Below are positions 8,391 through 17,713 of a stretch of DNA of 64,000 nt, piece after piece (within the stretch, counting starts at the first letter, position 1; each line of letters opens with the position of its first letter). This DNA is from Granulicella sp. WH15 (lineage in GTDB: Bacteria > Acidobacteriota > Terriglobia > Terriglobales > Acidobacteriaceae), in contig NZ_CP042596.1 in the NCBI RefSeq assembly GCF_009914315.1, forward strand, positions 3,720,001-3,784,000. Reading direction: 5' to 3'. The translations under genes were made by a program, and so were the position numbers. Below the pieces are notes generated by a model. It was not told the origin of the DNA and made no database searches. It saw nothing but the letters and a program-made list of their open reading frames with translations.

Positions 8391-8396
8391 TAAAAT
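8391..8396 (+). promoter_or_regulatory. -10 box (TAAAAT) before fbp
   Basis: TAAAAT ends 7 nt before the ATG at 8404, ideal -10/+1 spacing for transcription starting on that ATG. An earlier in-frame ATG (8395) overlaps the box itself and would lie upstream of +1, so the box decides the start in favour of 8404. Confidence 0.5.
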
Positions 8397-8403
8397 GGGC
8401 CAC

Positions 8404-9384
8404 ATGATTACGACAGTCCAGCAGCACCTCCTGCAAGAGCAGCAGCGCCACGGCGATGCCAGCGGCACCTTTAGCTGGCTCCTCGGCGGCATCACCCTCG
8501 CCGCCAAGATGGTCGAGGCCAAGATCCGCTCCGCCGGTCTCGGCGACGTGCTGGGAGCCTTCGGCGCGGAGAACGTGCAGGGCGAGCAGCAGCAGAAGCT
8601 CGACGTCTACGCCAACAACGCCATGATCCACTGCCTGGGCCTGCGCGACTCGGTGGCCGCCCTCGTCAGCGAAGAGGACGAAGAGCCGGTCACCTTCAAT
8701 CGCTCCGTCGAGCGCGGCAAGTACATCGTCATCTTCGACCCGCTCGACGGCTCCTCGAACATCGACGTCAACGTCAACGTGGGCACCATCTTCAGCGTGC
8801 ACCGCCGCGTCCCCGCGCTCTCGCTCGACGAGTCCATCCTACAGCCCGGCACCGAGCAGGTCGCCGCGGGCTACGTCGTCTACGGGCCGTCCACGGTGCT
8901 GGTCTACAGCGCGGGCAACGGCGTCCACAGCTTCACGCTCGACCCCACCATCGGCGCCTTCGTTCTCTCCAAAGAGCACATGGTGATGCCCGAAAAAGGC
9001 CCCTACTACAGCGTCAACGAGGCCAACCTGGCCACCTGGCCCGAGGGCTATCGGACCTACGTCGAAGAGTTGCGCGCCGAGGGCTACAGCTCTCGCTACA
9101 TCGGCAGCCTGGTCGCCGACTTCCACCGCACCCTGCTCAAGGGCGGCGTCTTCCTCTACCCGCCCACGCTCAAACAGCCCAAGGGCAAGCTCCGCCTGCT
9201 CTACGAGGCCAACCCGCTCGCATTCCTGGCCGAACAGGCTGGCGGCATGGCGTCGCCCGGCTCGGGCCGCGTTCTTGAGATCAAGCCCACCGGCATCCAC
9301 CAGCGCACGCCCTTCATGGTCGGCAGCCGCTGGGAGATGGAGCGTCTGGCCGCGGTCCTAACCCGTGAAGAAGAGGCCCGATGA
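8404..9384 (+). CDS. fbp: Fructose-1,6-bisphosphatase, class I
   Basis: Gluconeogenic enzyme: fructose 1,6-bisphosphate to fructose 6-phosphate. Class I signatures are clear: 'LVSEEDEEP' (metal ligands), 'IVIFDPLDGSSNIDVNVNVG' (the DPLDGSSN active-site motif), 'RYIGSLVADFHRTLLKGG', and 'LRLLYEANPLAFLAEQAGG' near the C-terminus. The start at 8404 (MITTVQQHLL) gives 326 residues; ATG 8395 would add three. No Shine-Dalgarno is seen with either. The stop overlaps the next small gene by 4 nt. pckG and pgm elsewhere in the window belong to the same metabolic axis. Confidence 0.96.
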   Translation: MITTVQQHLLQEQQRHGDASGTFSWLLGGITLAAKMVEAKIRSAGLGDVLGAFGAENVQGEQQQKLDVYANNAMIHCLGLRDSVAALVSEEDEEPVTFNRSVERGKYIVIFDPLDGSSNIDVNVNVGTIFSVHRRVPALSLDESILQPGTEQVAAGYVVYGPSTVLVYSAGNGVHSFTLDPTIGAFVLSKEHMVMPEKGPYYSVNEANLATWPEGYRTYVEELRAEGYSSRYIGSLVADFHRTLLKGGVFLYPPTLKQPKGKLRLLYEANPLAFLAEQAGGMASPGSGRVLEIKPTGIHQRTPFMVGSRWEMERLAAVLTREEEAR

Positions 9385-9662
9385 AGACCTTCACCGCAGT
9401 CGTCGCCGACATCACGCTCGAGTCGCGTATCGGCCTCTCCGGGGTCTGGCAGATGTCGCTCGACCCACAGGGCTTCACGGTCGGCGATACCGGCGTCCTC
9501 GAGGCGGTCACCCGCTCCGGCACTCGCCTCGAGATCCCCGTGCTCGCGGTTCAGTCCGATGAAAACGGCGTCCTCTGGTGCATGGTGGAAAAGCCCCTGG
9601 CCGCAGGAACCGACGTCGTCGGCCACGTCCGCTCCCCTCGTTTCGCTGAGACTGCTCTTTAG
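9381..9662 (+). CDS. Hypothetical protein coupled to fbp
   Basis: I do not recognise this 93-residue protein. Its ATG overlaps the fbp stop (ATGA), a sign of a real, coupled gene, and codon use matches its neighbours. It has no signal peptide or membrane segment. The sequence looks like a small all-beta protein: alternating hydrophobics, 'SGVWQMSLDPQGFTVGDTG', then 'RLEIPVLAVQSDENGVLWCM'. One Cys is present. Co-translation with fructose bisphosphatase suggests a link to sugar metabolism, but that is only context. Confidence 0.65.
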   Translation: MKTFTAVVADITLESRIGLSGVWQMSLDPQGFTVGDTGVLEAVTRSGTRLEIPVLAVQSDENGVLWCMVEKPLAAGTDVVGHVRSPRFAETAL

Positions 9663-9734
9663 AAGCAACAGCAAAAGCGTCCTAGCACCGGACGGGCGGC
9701 ACTTCGTGCGGTTTTGGACGCTTCGCGTATCTTG
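9661..9734. repeat. Dispersed repeat, type C
   Basis: Starts right at the stop of the small gene after fbp: purine linker AGAAGCAACAGCAAAAGCGT, then GGACGGGCGGCACTTCGTGC and GGACGCTTCGCGTAT. It contains the GCAC-TTC-GTGC mini-hairpin shared by all type C copies. The rest of the gap up to tRNA-Ala (9735-9843) holds nothing recognisable. Confidence 0.7.
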
Positions 9735-9843
9735 TCAGTTGTGGCGGGAATCCCTCTGGCCCATTCCCGCCGCAACTGATACACTTAGAGAATCGTCAGC
9801 GGCCCTCATACCCCGAGGCGCGGCCGACAGCAACAACAGATGT

Positions 9844-9919
9844 GGGGTTGTAGCTCAGTTGGGAGAGCGCCTCGTTCGCAACGAGGAGGTCAGCGGTTCG
9901 ATCCCGCTCAACTCCACCA
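9844..9919 (+). tRNA. tRNA-Ala (anticodon CGC)
   Basis: A full cloverleaf of 76 nt: acceptor GGGGTTG with CAACTCC (one G-T pair), D-arm GCTC/GAGC, anticodon stem CCTCG/CGAGG with loop TTCGCAA (anticodon CGC, reads GCG), T-arm GCGG-TTCGATC-CCGC, discriminator A and encoded CCA (9917-9919). It ends 8 bp from the convergent beta-propeller gene. Confidence 0.96.
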
Positions 9920-9926
9920 TCATCGC

Positions 9927-10964
9927 TCAAAAGTGGTACAGCAGCACCCCATACCCAATCCCAGCCGAAGCATCCGTCGAGTGGCCCACCTGGAACGCCA
10001 TCATCTTGCCGTCGGTCGAGATCACCGGGTTCGATGACTTCCACCCCTGGTAGTCGTTGAAGTGCGTGATCCGGACGTAGTCCTTCCCCGTCCCGTCCAG
10101 CTTCATCTTGTAGATATCGATGTTCTTCATCCCATGCTCGCCGCCGAGCTGCGCGATGTGCCGGTCGCCCTCGACGCTCGTGTACTTGCCGTCCGGATAG
10201 ATACCCTCGGTCTCGTTATAGGTCTCGGGCGACTTGGTAAAGTCCGTCACCACGCCCGTCTTCAGGTCGATCCCCATCACCTTGGCCAGCGCATCCGAGC
10301 CCGCCGGACGCCCCTTGGTCACGTAACAGGTGAACGTCATCTTGGTGTCGTTATCGTAGAAGTCCTGCGCCTCCAGAATGCAGTCGTTGTCGTGGCTCTC
10401 ATAGACCATCTTCTGGTTGATGAGCTTCGGCGTCGTCCCCGAGAGGTCCACATCCGCCGTCATCAGCCGCGAGTAGTGCTCCGGGAACGACGCAATCTCC
10501 TCCCACGTCTCCGAGTACGAGACCTTCATGCTGTGCTTCGAGACCGCCGCGCCCTCGTGCAGATGCACCCCGCCCATCCGCACCGGCTTCGAGTTCGGCT
10601 TCTTGCTCAGATACCAGAACTCGTTATCCCGCGTCCGGCTCACCTTAAGATCGGTAAACTTCTCCGGCCCCAGCAGGATGTAGTCGCCATTGGCCAGGTA
10701 CATCACCCGCAAAAAAGCCGTGCCCGGAACATTGCACGTCAGACAGCGGATCACATGGGTCTTCAGGTCGACGACGAACGCGTCGCCATAGCTCTTGCCC
10801 ATAAACGCGACGCTCTTGTTATCGGGCGCAAAGTCGGCCCGCTCGCCGAAGTGGCTCAGCACCTCCATGTTCGCAGGCAGCGCGTCAAAGGGATCGACCT
10901 GCTTACGTTGCGTCTGCGCATACAGCGTGGAGGACAACAACAGCACCACCAGTAAGGTCTTCAT
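9927..10964 (-). CDS. Exported TolB-like beta-propeller protein
   Basis: The best start is ATG 10964 (MKTLLVVLLLSS, cleavage after LYAQ), giving a signal peptide; the frame is open 8 codons further up. The mature part resembles WD40-like/TolB beta-propellers: 'FAPDNKSVAFMGKSYGDAFVVDL', 'GIYPDGKYTSVEGDRH', 'SNPVISTDGKMMAFQVGHS', i.e. blades built around S/T-DG-K motifs. Two Cys (RCLTCN) sit close together near residue 75. Such proteins often bind other proteins or oligosaccharides in the periplasm. No catalytic motif is seen, and no specific function can be assigned. It is convergent with tRNA-Ala. Confidence 0.75.
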   Translation of the reverse strand: MKTLLVVLLLSSTLYAQTQRKQVDPFDALPANMEVLSHFGERADFAPDNKSVAFMGKSYGDAFVVDLKTHVIRCLTCNVPGTAFLRVMYLANGDYILLGPEKFTDLKVSRTRDNEFWYLSKKPNSKPVRMGGVHLHEGAAVSKHSMKVSYSETWEEIASFPEHYSRLMTADVDLSGTTPKLINQKMVYESHDNDCILEAQDFYDNDTKMTFTCYVTKGRPAGSDALAKVMGIDLKTGVVTDFTKSPETYNETEGIYPDGKYTSVEGDRHIAQLGGEHGMKNIDIYKMKLDGTGKDYVRITHFNDYQGWKSSNPVISTDGKMMAFQVGHSTDASAGIGYGVLLYHF

Positions 10965-11663
10965 CTTTCCTCCAAACTCCGAAGTCATAAAAGATCAGAA
11001 GCCGCGAGCATCCCCAGACCTGCGCAGCGGGGTCGGAAGCTCTTTGCTTCAGGTCCGAAAGTTTACATGGGTCGAGCACCCACTCGCCCGTCCCCGCGCA
11101 GATAGGCGAAAATTCCCAAAATGCGCCTCTGCCACACCACTACACCGAACTAATTCGACAATCATCAAAAAAAACTTGCAACAGGATTTATTTGTGGTAA
11201 TTTCACACCAGAAACCCCGCAATCCAGCCACGATTCGTGACAAAGAATCCTTTGCCGACGTGGTATCGACTCACCCTTGAAACAAGTGTGCAGACCTCGC
11301 GCACTCACGCATCAGTGCTGTTCGTGTCACCTGAGTTGATAGGTTTTGCAGTTGTAGCTGCTCTCCCAAAGCACTCGATTTCTGCATTCGTACACCACGA
11401 AACACGCTTTCGCATTCCGGTAGCTTAGCAACACTTTTTACTTGCCTCGCCCCTACTGGAGCTATTGCAGCTTCCACTCCCTCATGTCCCCATCTCTTTG
11501 CAGATGGGGCAACCGTAGCACCGTATCTGCAGTTGGAATTCCACAATTGGTCAGGTAATCAGACAATTCGACCGGAGTAAAGACAGCTCCCTGCTCCGGC
11601 ACTGACGAGTAACACTCCCCCAGTTCACAAACACAGAGATCTCGAACATGAAAGAGGGATGGA
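10965..11663 (+). other. 699-bp non-coding region upstream of the Oar-like gene
   Basis: No credible gene. It has lower GC than the surroundings. A possible promoter is TTGCAA (11176-11181), 16 bp, TAATTT (11198-11203) at the end of an A-run, more than 450 bp before the Oar-like ATG. A perfect 8-bp stem-loop (CCCCATCT-CTTTGC-AGATGGGG, 11488-11509) lies in the would-be leader. I could not match any known riboswitch class. Confidence 0.45.
11488..11509 (+). promoter_or_regulatory. Stem-loop in the leader of the Oar-like gene
   Basis: Perfect 8-bp inverted repeat CCCCATCT/AGATGGGG with a 6-nt loop, about 155 nt before the ATG at 11664. There is no T-run after it, so it is not an obvious terminator. 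Possible leader RNA element. Confidence 0.3.
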
Positions 11664-14600
11664 ATGATACGACTTACATTTTGGCGGCCATTATTTGCAG
11701 TTCTGACGCTGTTCCTACTCACCTGTCTTCCCGGTAGCGTCCCCTCTGCATTTGCCCAGGCCACCAGCACCGGCACCGTAACCGGAACCGTAACCGACGC
11801 AAGCGGCGCGCTGATCGAAGGGGCCACCATCACGGTGGTCGACATCGCCACCAAGGCGAAGCTCTCGGCCACGACCAATAAGGACGGGCAGTATGTACTG
11901 CCCAACGTTCCGCCCAGCACCTACAGCATCTCCGCGACCAAGTCCGGCTTCGCCACCGACCAGATCACCGGCCAGCCCGTCGGCGTCGGTGCGCAGACCA
12001 CGGCCAACTTCCGCCTGGCCATCGGCTCTGAATCGACCACCATCGAGGTGCAGGCCTCGAACGCCGACCTGCAAACCCTGAACTCCACCGTCGGCGAGTC
12101 CGTCGACCCAGTCATGGTGGACTCGCTGCCCGCCATCGGCCGCGACGTCAGCTCCTTCGCCTCCTTCCAGCCCGGCGTCACCCCCGGCGGCAGCGTCGCC
12201 GGAACCGTATCCGACCAGGCCGTCATCACTCTCGACGGAGGCAGCAACTCCAGCGACATGGACGGCAATATGCAGCAGTACACCGGCTCCTTCGGCAACT
12301 CGACCACGGGCGGTTTCCTCGGCGCAGGCTCCTCGGGCGTCATGCCCATGCCGCAGGACAGCGTCGAAGAGTTTCGCGTCTCCACCTCCGGCCAGACGGC
12401 CGACTTCAACAACTCCTCGGGTTCTCAGTCTCAGATCGTCACCAAGCGCGGCCGCGACCGCTGGACCGGCACCGTCTACGAGTACTACCTCGACAGCAAC
12501 ATCGGCGCCAACAAGTGGGAGAACAACTTCCAGTCGCTCTACACGCCCAAGCCCAGCTACCACTACAGCCGCTTCGGAGTCGCCGGCGGCGGTCCCATCG
12601 CTCCCTGGATGCTGGGAGGCAAGACCTACCTCTTCGTCAACTACGAGGGCTTCCGCTACCCGCAGTCTCAGACCTATGAGCGCGCCGTCCCCTCGGCTGC
12701 CATGATGGCCGGTAACCTCACCTTCAACGGCGTCACCTACACTGCGGACACGCTGAAGGCCGACGACCCGCGCCATCTCGGCCTCAACGCCAGCATGAAG
12801 AACTTCTGGGCCACGCAGCTACCCCAACAGGGCGGCTCGTACGCGGGCGTCTTCGACCCCAGCTGCGGCCCGGTCAGCGCCTCCTACTGCGATGGCGTCA
12901 ACACCATCGGCTACAAGGCGAACGTCCGCACCCCGCAGTCCAGCAACTTCGGCGTAGCCCGCGTCGACCACGACTTCGGCTCCAAGTGGCACCTGATGGC
13001 GAGCTACCGCTACTTCAAGCTCACCCAGCTCACCACCAACCAGGTCGATATCGGCGGAGCCTTCGCCGGTGACACCCTCGGAGTACCCGCCGCCAACGCC
13101 AACCGTCCGCAGGACCCCTGGTTCTTCGTCGTCGGCCTGACCACCAACATCAGCTCCTCGCTGACCAACGACTTCCACTACAGCTACCTGCGCAACAACT
13201 GGCAGTGGAAGGACAACAACGCTCCTCCGCAGCTTGCCGGTGCGGGCGGCGCGCTCGAGCCTCTCGGTGAAAGCGCGAGCACCGTCGTCCTCGCGCCCTA
13301 CAACGTCGATACGCAGGACGTCCGCACCCGTATCTGGAACGGCAAGGACAACTTCATCAGCGACAACCTGACCAAGCTGAAGGGCGACCACCTCATCCAG
13401 TTCGGCGGCCAGTTCCAGCACAACTTCAACTACCACCAGCGCAGCGATAACGGCAACAACATCAACTACACCACCACCTACCAGATCGGCGACGCCAGCG
13501 GAGCCGGCCTGATTACCTTCCCCGGCCTGAACGCCGGCGGACTCGGCGCAGTGACCAGCAACACGAACAATGCCCGCCTGCTGGCCGCCTACTACGGCAT
13601 GGTGACCGACACCCAGGTCGGCGACACCTACACCTACACCAAGAGCGGCCTGACCCTGAACGCTCCGCAGACGTCGATCGGAGCCAGCACCTCAGTTCCG
13701 TACTACAACCTGTATGCGACCGACACCTGGCACATGAAGCCCAGCCTGACCTTGAACTACGGCCTCAGCTACGCCATCGAGATGCCGCCGCACGAGCGCA
13801 ACGGCAACCAGGTCATGTGGGTCGATACCAATGCCAACCCCATCCGCGCTGCCGATTACCTGGCAGCACGCGCGTCAGCCGCCGCTCAGGGTGCGTCTTA
13901 TAACCCCGAGACCGGCTTCGCCCTCATCAACAACGTCCAGGGTGGCCGCAAGTACCCCTACAACCCCTACTACGGCTCCGTCAGCCCGCGCGTCTCGCTG
14001 GCCTGGAACCCCAACTTCCAGAACTCGGCCCTCCGCCGCATCTTCGGCGACGGCTCCACCGTCATCCGCGGCGGCTACGGACGCATCTACGGACGCATCA
14101 ACGGCGACCTGCAGGTGCTCAACCCGCTGCTCAGCCCCAGCATCTTCCTGGCCGTGCAGTGCCGCACTCCGCAGTCCGACGGCACCTGCAACGCCACCGG
14201 CTTCAACGACGGTAGCGTCTTCCGCTTCGGCTCGACGGCCAACAACCTGGACGGCCTCTCGGCTCCTCTGGCGTCGGCTCCTGCCACGGCACCTCAACCC
14301 TACTTCCCCGGCTACAACGGCCCTGGCGTCTCGATCGCCTCGCCGCTCGACCCCAGCCTGCGCCCCAACAGCGCCGATACCTTCAACCTCTCCATCCAGC
14401 GCCAGATCAACCGCAAGATGCTCGTCGAGGTCGGCTACATCGGCCGCCTCATCCACAACGAGTACATCATGGTGAACCCCAACGCCGTGCCTTACATGTT
14501 CAGCAAAGGCGGCCAGACCTTCGCAGCGGCCTATGCCGCGGTGGAGACCGCCTTCGGCTGCGCCAGTTCGGCCAGCGCCTGCTCTCTGGCAACCAGCAAA

Positions 14601-15716
14601 GCCACGGCCAAGACCCCGGTGCTTCCGAACGTCTCGCCTCAGCCCTTCTTCGAGTCAGCTCTCGGCGGCGTCAACTCGGCCTACTGCAGCGGGTTCGCCA
14701 GCTGTACGGCGGCAGTCGTCCACAACCAGGCCAGCAACTTCGGCAGCCAGAAGGTCTTCGCCCTCTGGTCGGCTCTGGACAACGGAGCCTTCAACTTCTC
14801 CCGCACCATGATGAACACGCCCATCCCCGGCTCGTCCTTCGGATCGGCAGGTCAGCTGGGCAGCGGTCTCACGGTCGGCACCTCGTCCGGCTACAGCAAC
14901 TACAACGGAGGCTACGTCACCTTCAAGACCACCAACTTCCGCGGCCTCACCCTGCAGGAGAATCTCACCTACAGCAAGGCTCTCGGACTCAACGCCTACG
15001 CCCAATCCACCAGCGGCTCGGTCGCGAACGACTCCTTCGATATCCATAAGAACTACGGAGTCCAGTCCTTCGACCAGAAGCTGATCTTCAACACCTTCAT
15101 CGTCTACCAGACGCCGTGGTACAAGCATCAGGAGGGCATCGTCGGCCGCCTCGCCGGTGGTTGGACGATCTCACCGGTCATCGTCGCGGGCACGGGCCAG
15201 CCGCTCACCTGCACCACGAACGCTGGCTCCCAGTCCTTTGGCGGCGCCGATGGCTCCAACCTCTCGGACAAAGAGCAGTGCGTCTTCACCAAGCCCTACA
15301 CGGGCGGCTATCATACGCATCGTGGAGTTGCCGGAGGTCAGGACGCCATCAACCCCGCCATCAACGTCGGAACGACCGTCAAAGGCCCCGGACCGGCGGC
15401 GATCAACATGTTCGCCGATCCGGTCGCGGTCTATGACACCGTCCGTCCGACCATCCTCGGCATCGACGAGCATGGCGGTGGAACCGGCCCGATTCGTGGT
15501 CTCGGCTACCTGAACGTCGACCTGAGCATCAAGAAGACGCTGATGGTCTGGGAGCGGTCCAGTCTCGAGTTCTCCGGCATTATGTTCAACGCCCTGAACC
15601 ATCTTGACTTCGCCAACCCCAGCCTCAGCATCGCAACCCCGGCCAGCTTCGGCGTCACCCGGACTCAAGGAAACCAACCGCGGCAGATCCAGATGGGTCT
15701 CCGCGCCAGCTTCTAA
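11664..15716 (+). CDS. Oar-like TonB-dependent outer-membrane protein with carboxypeptidase-regulatory-like domain
   Basis: A 1350-residue outer-membrane protein of the type greatly expanded in Acidobacteriota. Residues 1-32 are a signal peptide ending 'PSAFAQA'. Residues 33-115 form a carboxypeptidase-regulatory-like Ig fold ('GTVTGTVTDASGALIEGATI', 'LPNVPPSTYSISATKSGF'). A plug-like region follows ('SLPAIGRDVSSFASFQPGV', 'NSSGSQSQIVTKRG'), and from about 280 a long beta-barrel rich in aromatic-alternating strands, ending in 'QIQMGLRASF' with the C-terminal Phe required for outer-membrane insertion. It probably imports or binds large substrates such as glycans or peptides, energised by TonB, but no TonB box is obvious and the substrate is unknown. 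It is monocistronic, with a terminator 34 bp after the stop. Confidence 0.92.
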   Translation: MIRLTFWRPLFAVLTLFLLTCLPGSVPSAFAQATSTGTVTGTVTDASGALIEGATITVVDIATKAKLSATTNKDGQYVLPNVPPSTYSISATKSGFATDQITGQPVGVGAQTTANFRLAIGSESTTIEVQASNADLQTLNSTVGESVDPVMVDSLPAIGRDVSSFASFQPGVTPGGSVAGTVSDQAVITLDGGSNSSDMDGNMQQYTGSFGNSTTGGFLGAGSSGVMPMPQDSVEEFRVSTSGQTADFNNSSGSQSQIVTKRGRDRWTGTVYEYYLDSNIGANKWENNFQSLYTPKPSYHYSRFGVAGGGPIAPWMLGGKTYLFVNYEGFRYPQSQTYERAVPSAAMMAGNLTFNGVTYTADTLKADDPRHLGLNASMKNFWATQLPQQGGSYAGVFDPSCGPVSASYCDGVNTIGYKANVRTPQSSNFGVARVDHDFGSKWHLMASYRYFKLTQLTTNQVDIGGAFAGDTLGVPAANANRPQDPWFFVVGLTTNISSSLTNDFHYSYLRNNWQWKDNNAPPQLAGAGGALEPLGESASTVVLAPYNVDTQDVRTRIWNGKDNFISDNLTKLKGDHLIQFGGQFQHNFNYHQRSDNGNNINYTTTYQIGDASGAGLITFPGLNAGGLGAVTSNTNNARLLAAYYGMVTDTQVGDTYTYTKSGLTLNAPQTSIGASTSVPYYNLYATDTWHMKPSLTLNYGLSYAIEMPPHERNGNQVMWVDTNANPIRAADYLAARASAAAQGASYNPETGFALINNVQGGRKYPYNPYYGSVSPRVSLAWNPNFQNSALRRIFGDGSTVIRGGYGRIYGRINGDLQVLNPLLSPSIFLAVQCRTPQSDGTCNATGFNDGSVFRFGSTANNLDGLSAPLASAPATAPQPYFPGYNGPGVSIASPLDPSLRPNSADTFNLSIQRQINRKMLVEVGYIGRLIHNEYIMVNPNAVPYMFSKGGQTFAAAYAAVETAFGCASSASACSLATSKATAKTPVLPNVSPQPFFESALGGVNSAYCSGFASCTAAVVHNQASNFGSQKVFALWSALDNGAFNFSRTMMNTPIPGSSFGSAGQLGSGLTVGTSSGYSNYNGGYVTFKTTNFRGLTLQENLTYSKALGLNAYAQSTSGSVANDSFDIHKNYGVQSFDQKLIFNTFIVYQTPWYKHQEGIVGRLAGGWTISPVIVAGTGQPLTCTTNAGSQSFGGADGSNLSDKEQCVFTKPYTGGYHTHRGVAGGQDAINPAINVGTTVKGPGPAAINMFADPVAVYDTVRPTILGIDEHGGGTGPIRGLGYLNVDLSIKKTLMVWERSSLEFSGIMFNALNHLDFANPSLSIATPASFGVTRTQGNQPRQIQMGLRASF

Positions 15717-15750
15717 CCAGTCCTGCCGTAGCTCACCTCAACTTTACCCG

Positions 15751-15791
15751 GCGGCCCTGCGGAGAACCCTCCCCAGGGCCGCTTCCTTTTG
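15751..15791 (+). terminator. Intrinsic terminator of the Oar-like gene
   Basis: Perfect 9-bp stem GCGGCCCTG (15751-15759) / CAGGGCCGC (15774-15782), 14-nt loop, followed by TTCCTTTTG. It is on the correct strand just after the stop. Confidence 0.75.
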
Positions 15792-15795
15792 TCCC

Positions 15796-15868
15796 AGAAG
15801 CAACGGCAAAAGCGTCCTGACGCCGGACGGGCGGCACTTCGTGCTGCTCTGGACGCTTCGCGTATTTG
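15796..15868. repeat. Dispersed repeat, type C
   Basis: AGAAGCAACGGCAAAAGCGT, then GGACGGGCGGCACTTCGTGC and GGACGCTTCGCGTATTT. Nearly identical to the copy at 9661-9734. It lies between the terminator and lptE. Confidence 0.75.
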
Positions 15869-15932
15869 ATAAGGCTCATCAACCTATAACTCACAGCCTC
15901 TCCTCAGCATCCGGTGCGACAATAGAACCAGC

Positions 15933-16457
15933 ATGTGCCGTTCGATTCTCCTGATTCTTCTGATCCTTTTCTCGTTTCCGCTCGCCGGATGCGGCTACCA
16001 CGCCGCCGGCGCGGCCACGCACCTGCCTGCGAACGTCCGTACCCTGTACGTCCCCGTCTTTGCCACCCGCGCCCAGGCCTTCCACACCGAGATGGCCTTC
16101 ACCCAGGCCGTCGTCCGCGAGTTCGACACCCGCACCAAGTACGTCATCCTCAACAATGACGCGGCCGACGCCGATGCCACCTTGCGCGGCACCATCCTCT
16201 CGCAGACCTTCTCGCCGCTGACCTACGACTCCACCTCCGGCCAAACGTCCAGCTACCTCATCACCATCACCGCCCGCGTCGTGCTCACCGACCGCAACGG
16301 CCACGTCCTCTACCAGAACGACGCGATGGCCTATCGAGATCAGTACCAGTCCACCCAGGACCTCAGCGGCTTCATCCAGGAGGACGGCCCTGCCGTCCAG
16401 CGCATCGCGCGCGACTTCGCCCACGCCCTCGTCTCCAACGTTCTGGAGTCCTTCTAA
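15933..16457 (+). CDS. lptE: LPS-assembly lipoprotein LptE-like
   Basis: A 174-residue lipoprotein: hydrophobic signal then lipobox LAGC with the lipidated Cys at residue 20. 'GYHAAG' right after the Cys, 'VRTLYVPVF', 'AFTQAVVREF' and 'ATLRGTILSQT' fit LptE, the outer-membrane lipoprotein that plugs the LptD barrel and helps place lipopolysaccharide in the outer leaflet. Next to holA, as in many Gram-negative genomes, which supports the call. The stop overlaps the holA start (TAATG). Confidence 0.88.
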   Translation: MCRSILLILLILFSFPLAGCGYHAAGAATHLPANVRTLYVPVFATRAQAFHTEMAFTQAVVREFDTRTKYVILNNDAADADATLRGTILSQTFSPLTYDSTSGQTSSYLITITARVVLTDRNGHVLYQNDAMAYRDQYQSTQDLSGFIQEDGPAVQRIARDFAHALVSNVLESF

Positions 16458-17671
16458 TGGCGCCGAAACCGACCTCCAGCATCCGCTCCTTCGCCAGCTC
16501 CGACCGCTTCCTGGCTGAGATCGCCACCGACGCGCGCCGCCCCGGCTACGTCCTCGCGGGCGACGAGTCCTTTCTCTACCAGCGTTGCCGCGCCGGTGTC
16601 CTCGCCGAGCTGGCCCCGCCCGATCAGCGCGACTTCTGCCTCCACGACCTCGACCTCGCCGAGGTCCCCATCTTCGACGTGCTCGACCGCGCCCAGACCC
16701 CATCGCTCATGGTGCCCTTCCAGGTGCTCTTCGTCCGCGGCCTCAAAACCCTCTACGGACGCGGTCAGAAGAAGGAAGAGTTCGCCGCCATCGACGCCTA
16801 CTTCCGCCGTCCCAACCCCTCGGCCCTCATCATCTTCGTGGCCGACCACCTCTCCATCCCCACCGACCTGCGCCGCATGGACATGCAGGACAAGGAGCGC
16901 TTCGAGCGCATCCGCGAGACCCTGGGCGACTGGTGCGGCATCGTCGAGCTATCGCGCGTGGACGAGGGCGACGCTGCCCGCTGGCTGGCCGCCGAGGCCG
17001 TCACCCGCAACACCCAGATCCACCCCGACGCCGCCCGCGAGTTGGTCGACGCCCTCGGGGCCGACATGATGCTGATCGCCAGCGAGTTCGAGAAGCTGGC
17101 CCTCTACGCGCAGGGCAAGCAGCTCTTCCTCATCCCGCCGCAACACGATCAGGCTCAGCCCGTCGCCGACATCCCCACCCCCACCATTACCCTGGGCGAC
17201 GTGGAGACGATGGTCCTCGCCGCCAAGCAGCGTTCCCTCTACGAGCTGACCGACGCCATCTCGGCCAAGGACCGCCCCCGCGCTCTCGCGCTGCTGCACG
17301 GCCTGCTCAACGCCTCCGACGGCGGCGAGGACTCGGCCATCGGCCACCTGTACATGCTGGCCCGCACCTTCCGCCAGATGCTCATCATCCTCGAGAAGAA
17401 CGTGCGCGACTCCCGCGCCATCTGGTCGGTGCTCTGGCACGGCTTCCGTATGCCGCCCTTCGCGGCGGAGGACCTCATCCGTCAGGCCCGCCGCTACAAA
17501 TCCCGCGCCGACCTAACGCGAGCGCTGCGCCTGATCGCCCGCGCCGATCTCGAGATCCGCAGCTCCCCACCGGACAAGCGGCTGGTCCTCGAACGCCTCA
17601 TCCTGGCCCTGGCCAGCGAGCCCAAACCCGCCGCCTCCGGCTCCTTCCACCAGTTCGCCATCGACCTCTAA
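16457..17671 (+). CDS. holA: DNA polymerase III subunit delta
   Basis: Clamp-loader delta subunit, which opens the sliding clamp ring. 404 residues, longer than the E. coli protein (343). Family features: an N-terminal 'RPGYVLAGDESFLYQRCRA' (the vestigial nucleotide-binding start of delta), a middle 'DMMLIASEFEKLALYAQ' (typical E-[LI]-x-K-L) and a C-terminal 'HLYMLARTFRQMLIILE' collar helix region. It is translationally coupled to lptE (TAATG) and 42 bp upstream of gltX. Confidence 0.9.
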   Translation: MAPKPTSSIRSFASSDRFLAEIATDARRPGYVLAGDESFLYQRCRAGVLAELAPPDQRDFCLHDLDLAEVPIFDVLDRAQTPSLMVPFQVLFVRGLKTLYGRGQKKEEFAAIDAYFRRPNPSALIIFVADHLSIPTDLRRMDMQDKERFERIRETLGDWCGIVELSRVDEGDAARWLAAEAVTRNTQIHPDAARELVDALGADMMLIASEFEKLALYAQGKQLFLIPPQHDQAQPVADIPTPTITLGDVETMVLAAKQRSLYELTDAISAKDRPRALALLHGLLNASDGGEDSAIGHLYMLARTFRQMLIILEKNVRDSRAIWSVLWHGFRMPPFAAEDLIRQARRYKSRADLTRALRLIARADLEIRSSPPDKRLVLERLILALASEPKPAASGSFHQFAIDL

Positions 17672-17713
17672 CCCGGAAGCAGAACAAGCTGCTTGATACC
17701 ATCCATATTGACT

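Noticed and set aside
11100..11660. Cobalamin or other riboswitch before the Oar-like gene
   Set aside because: No conserved riboswitch core could be found by eye; only one simple stem-loop is clear.
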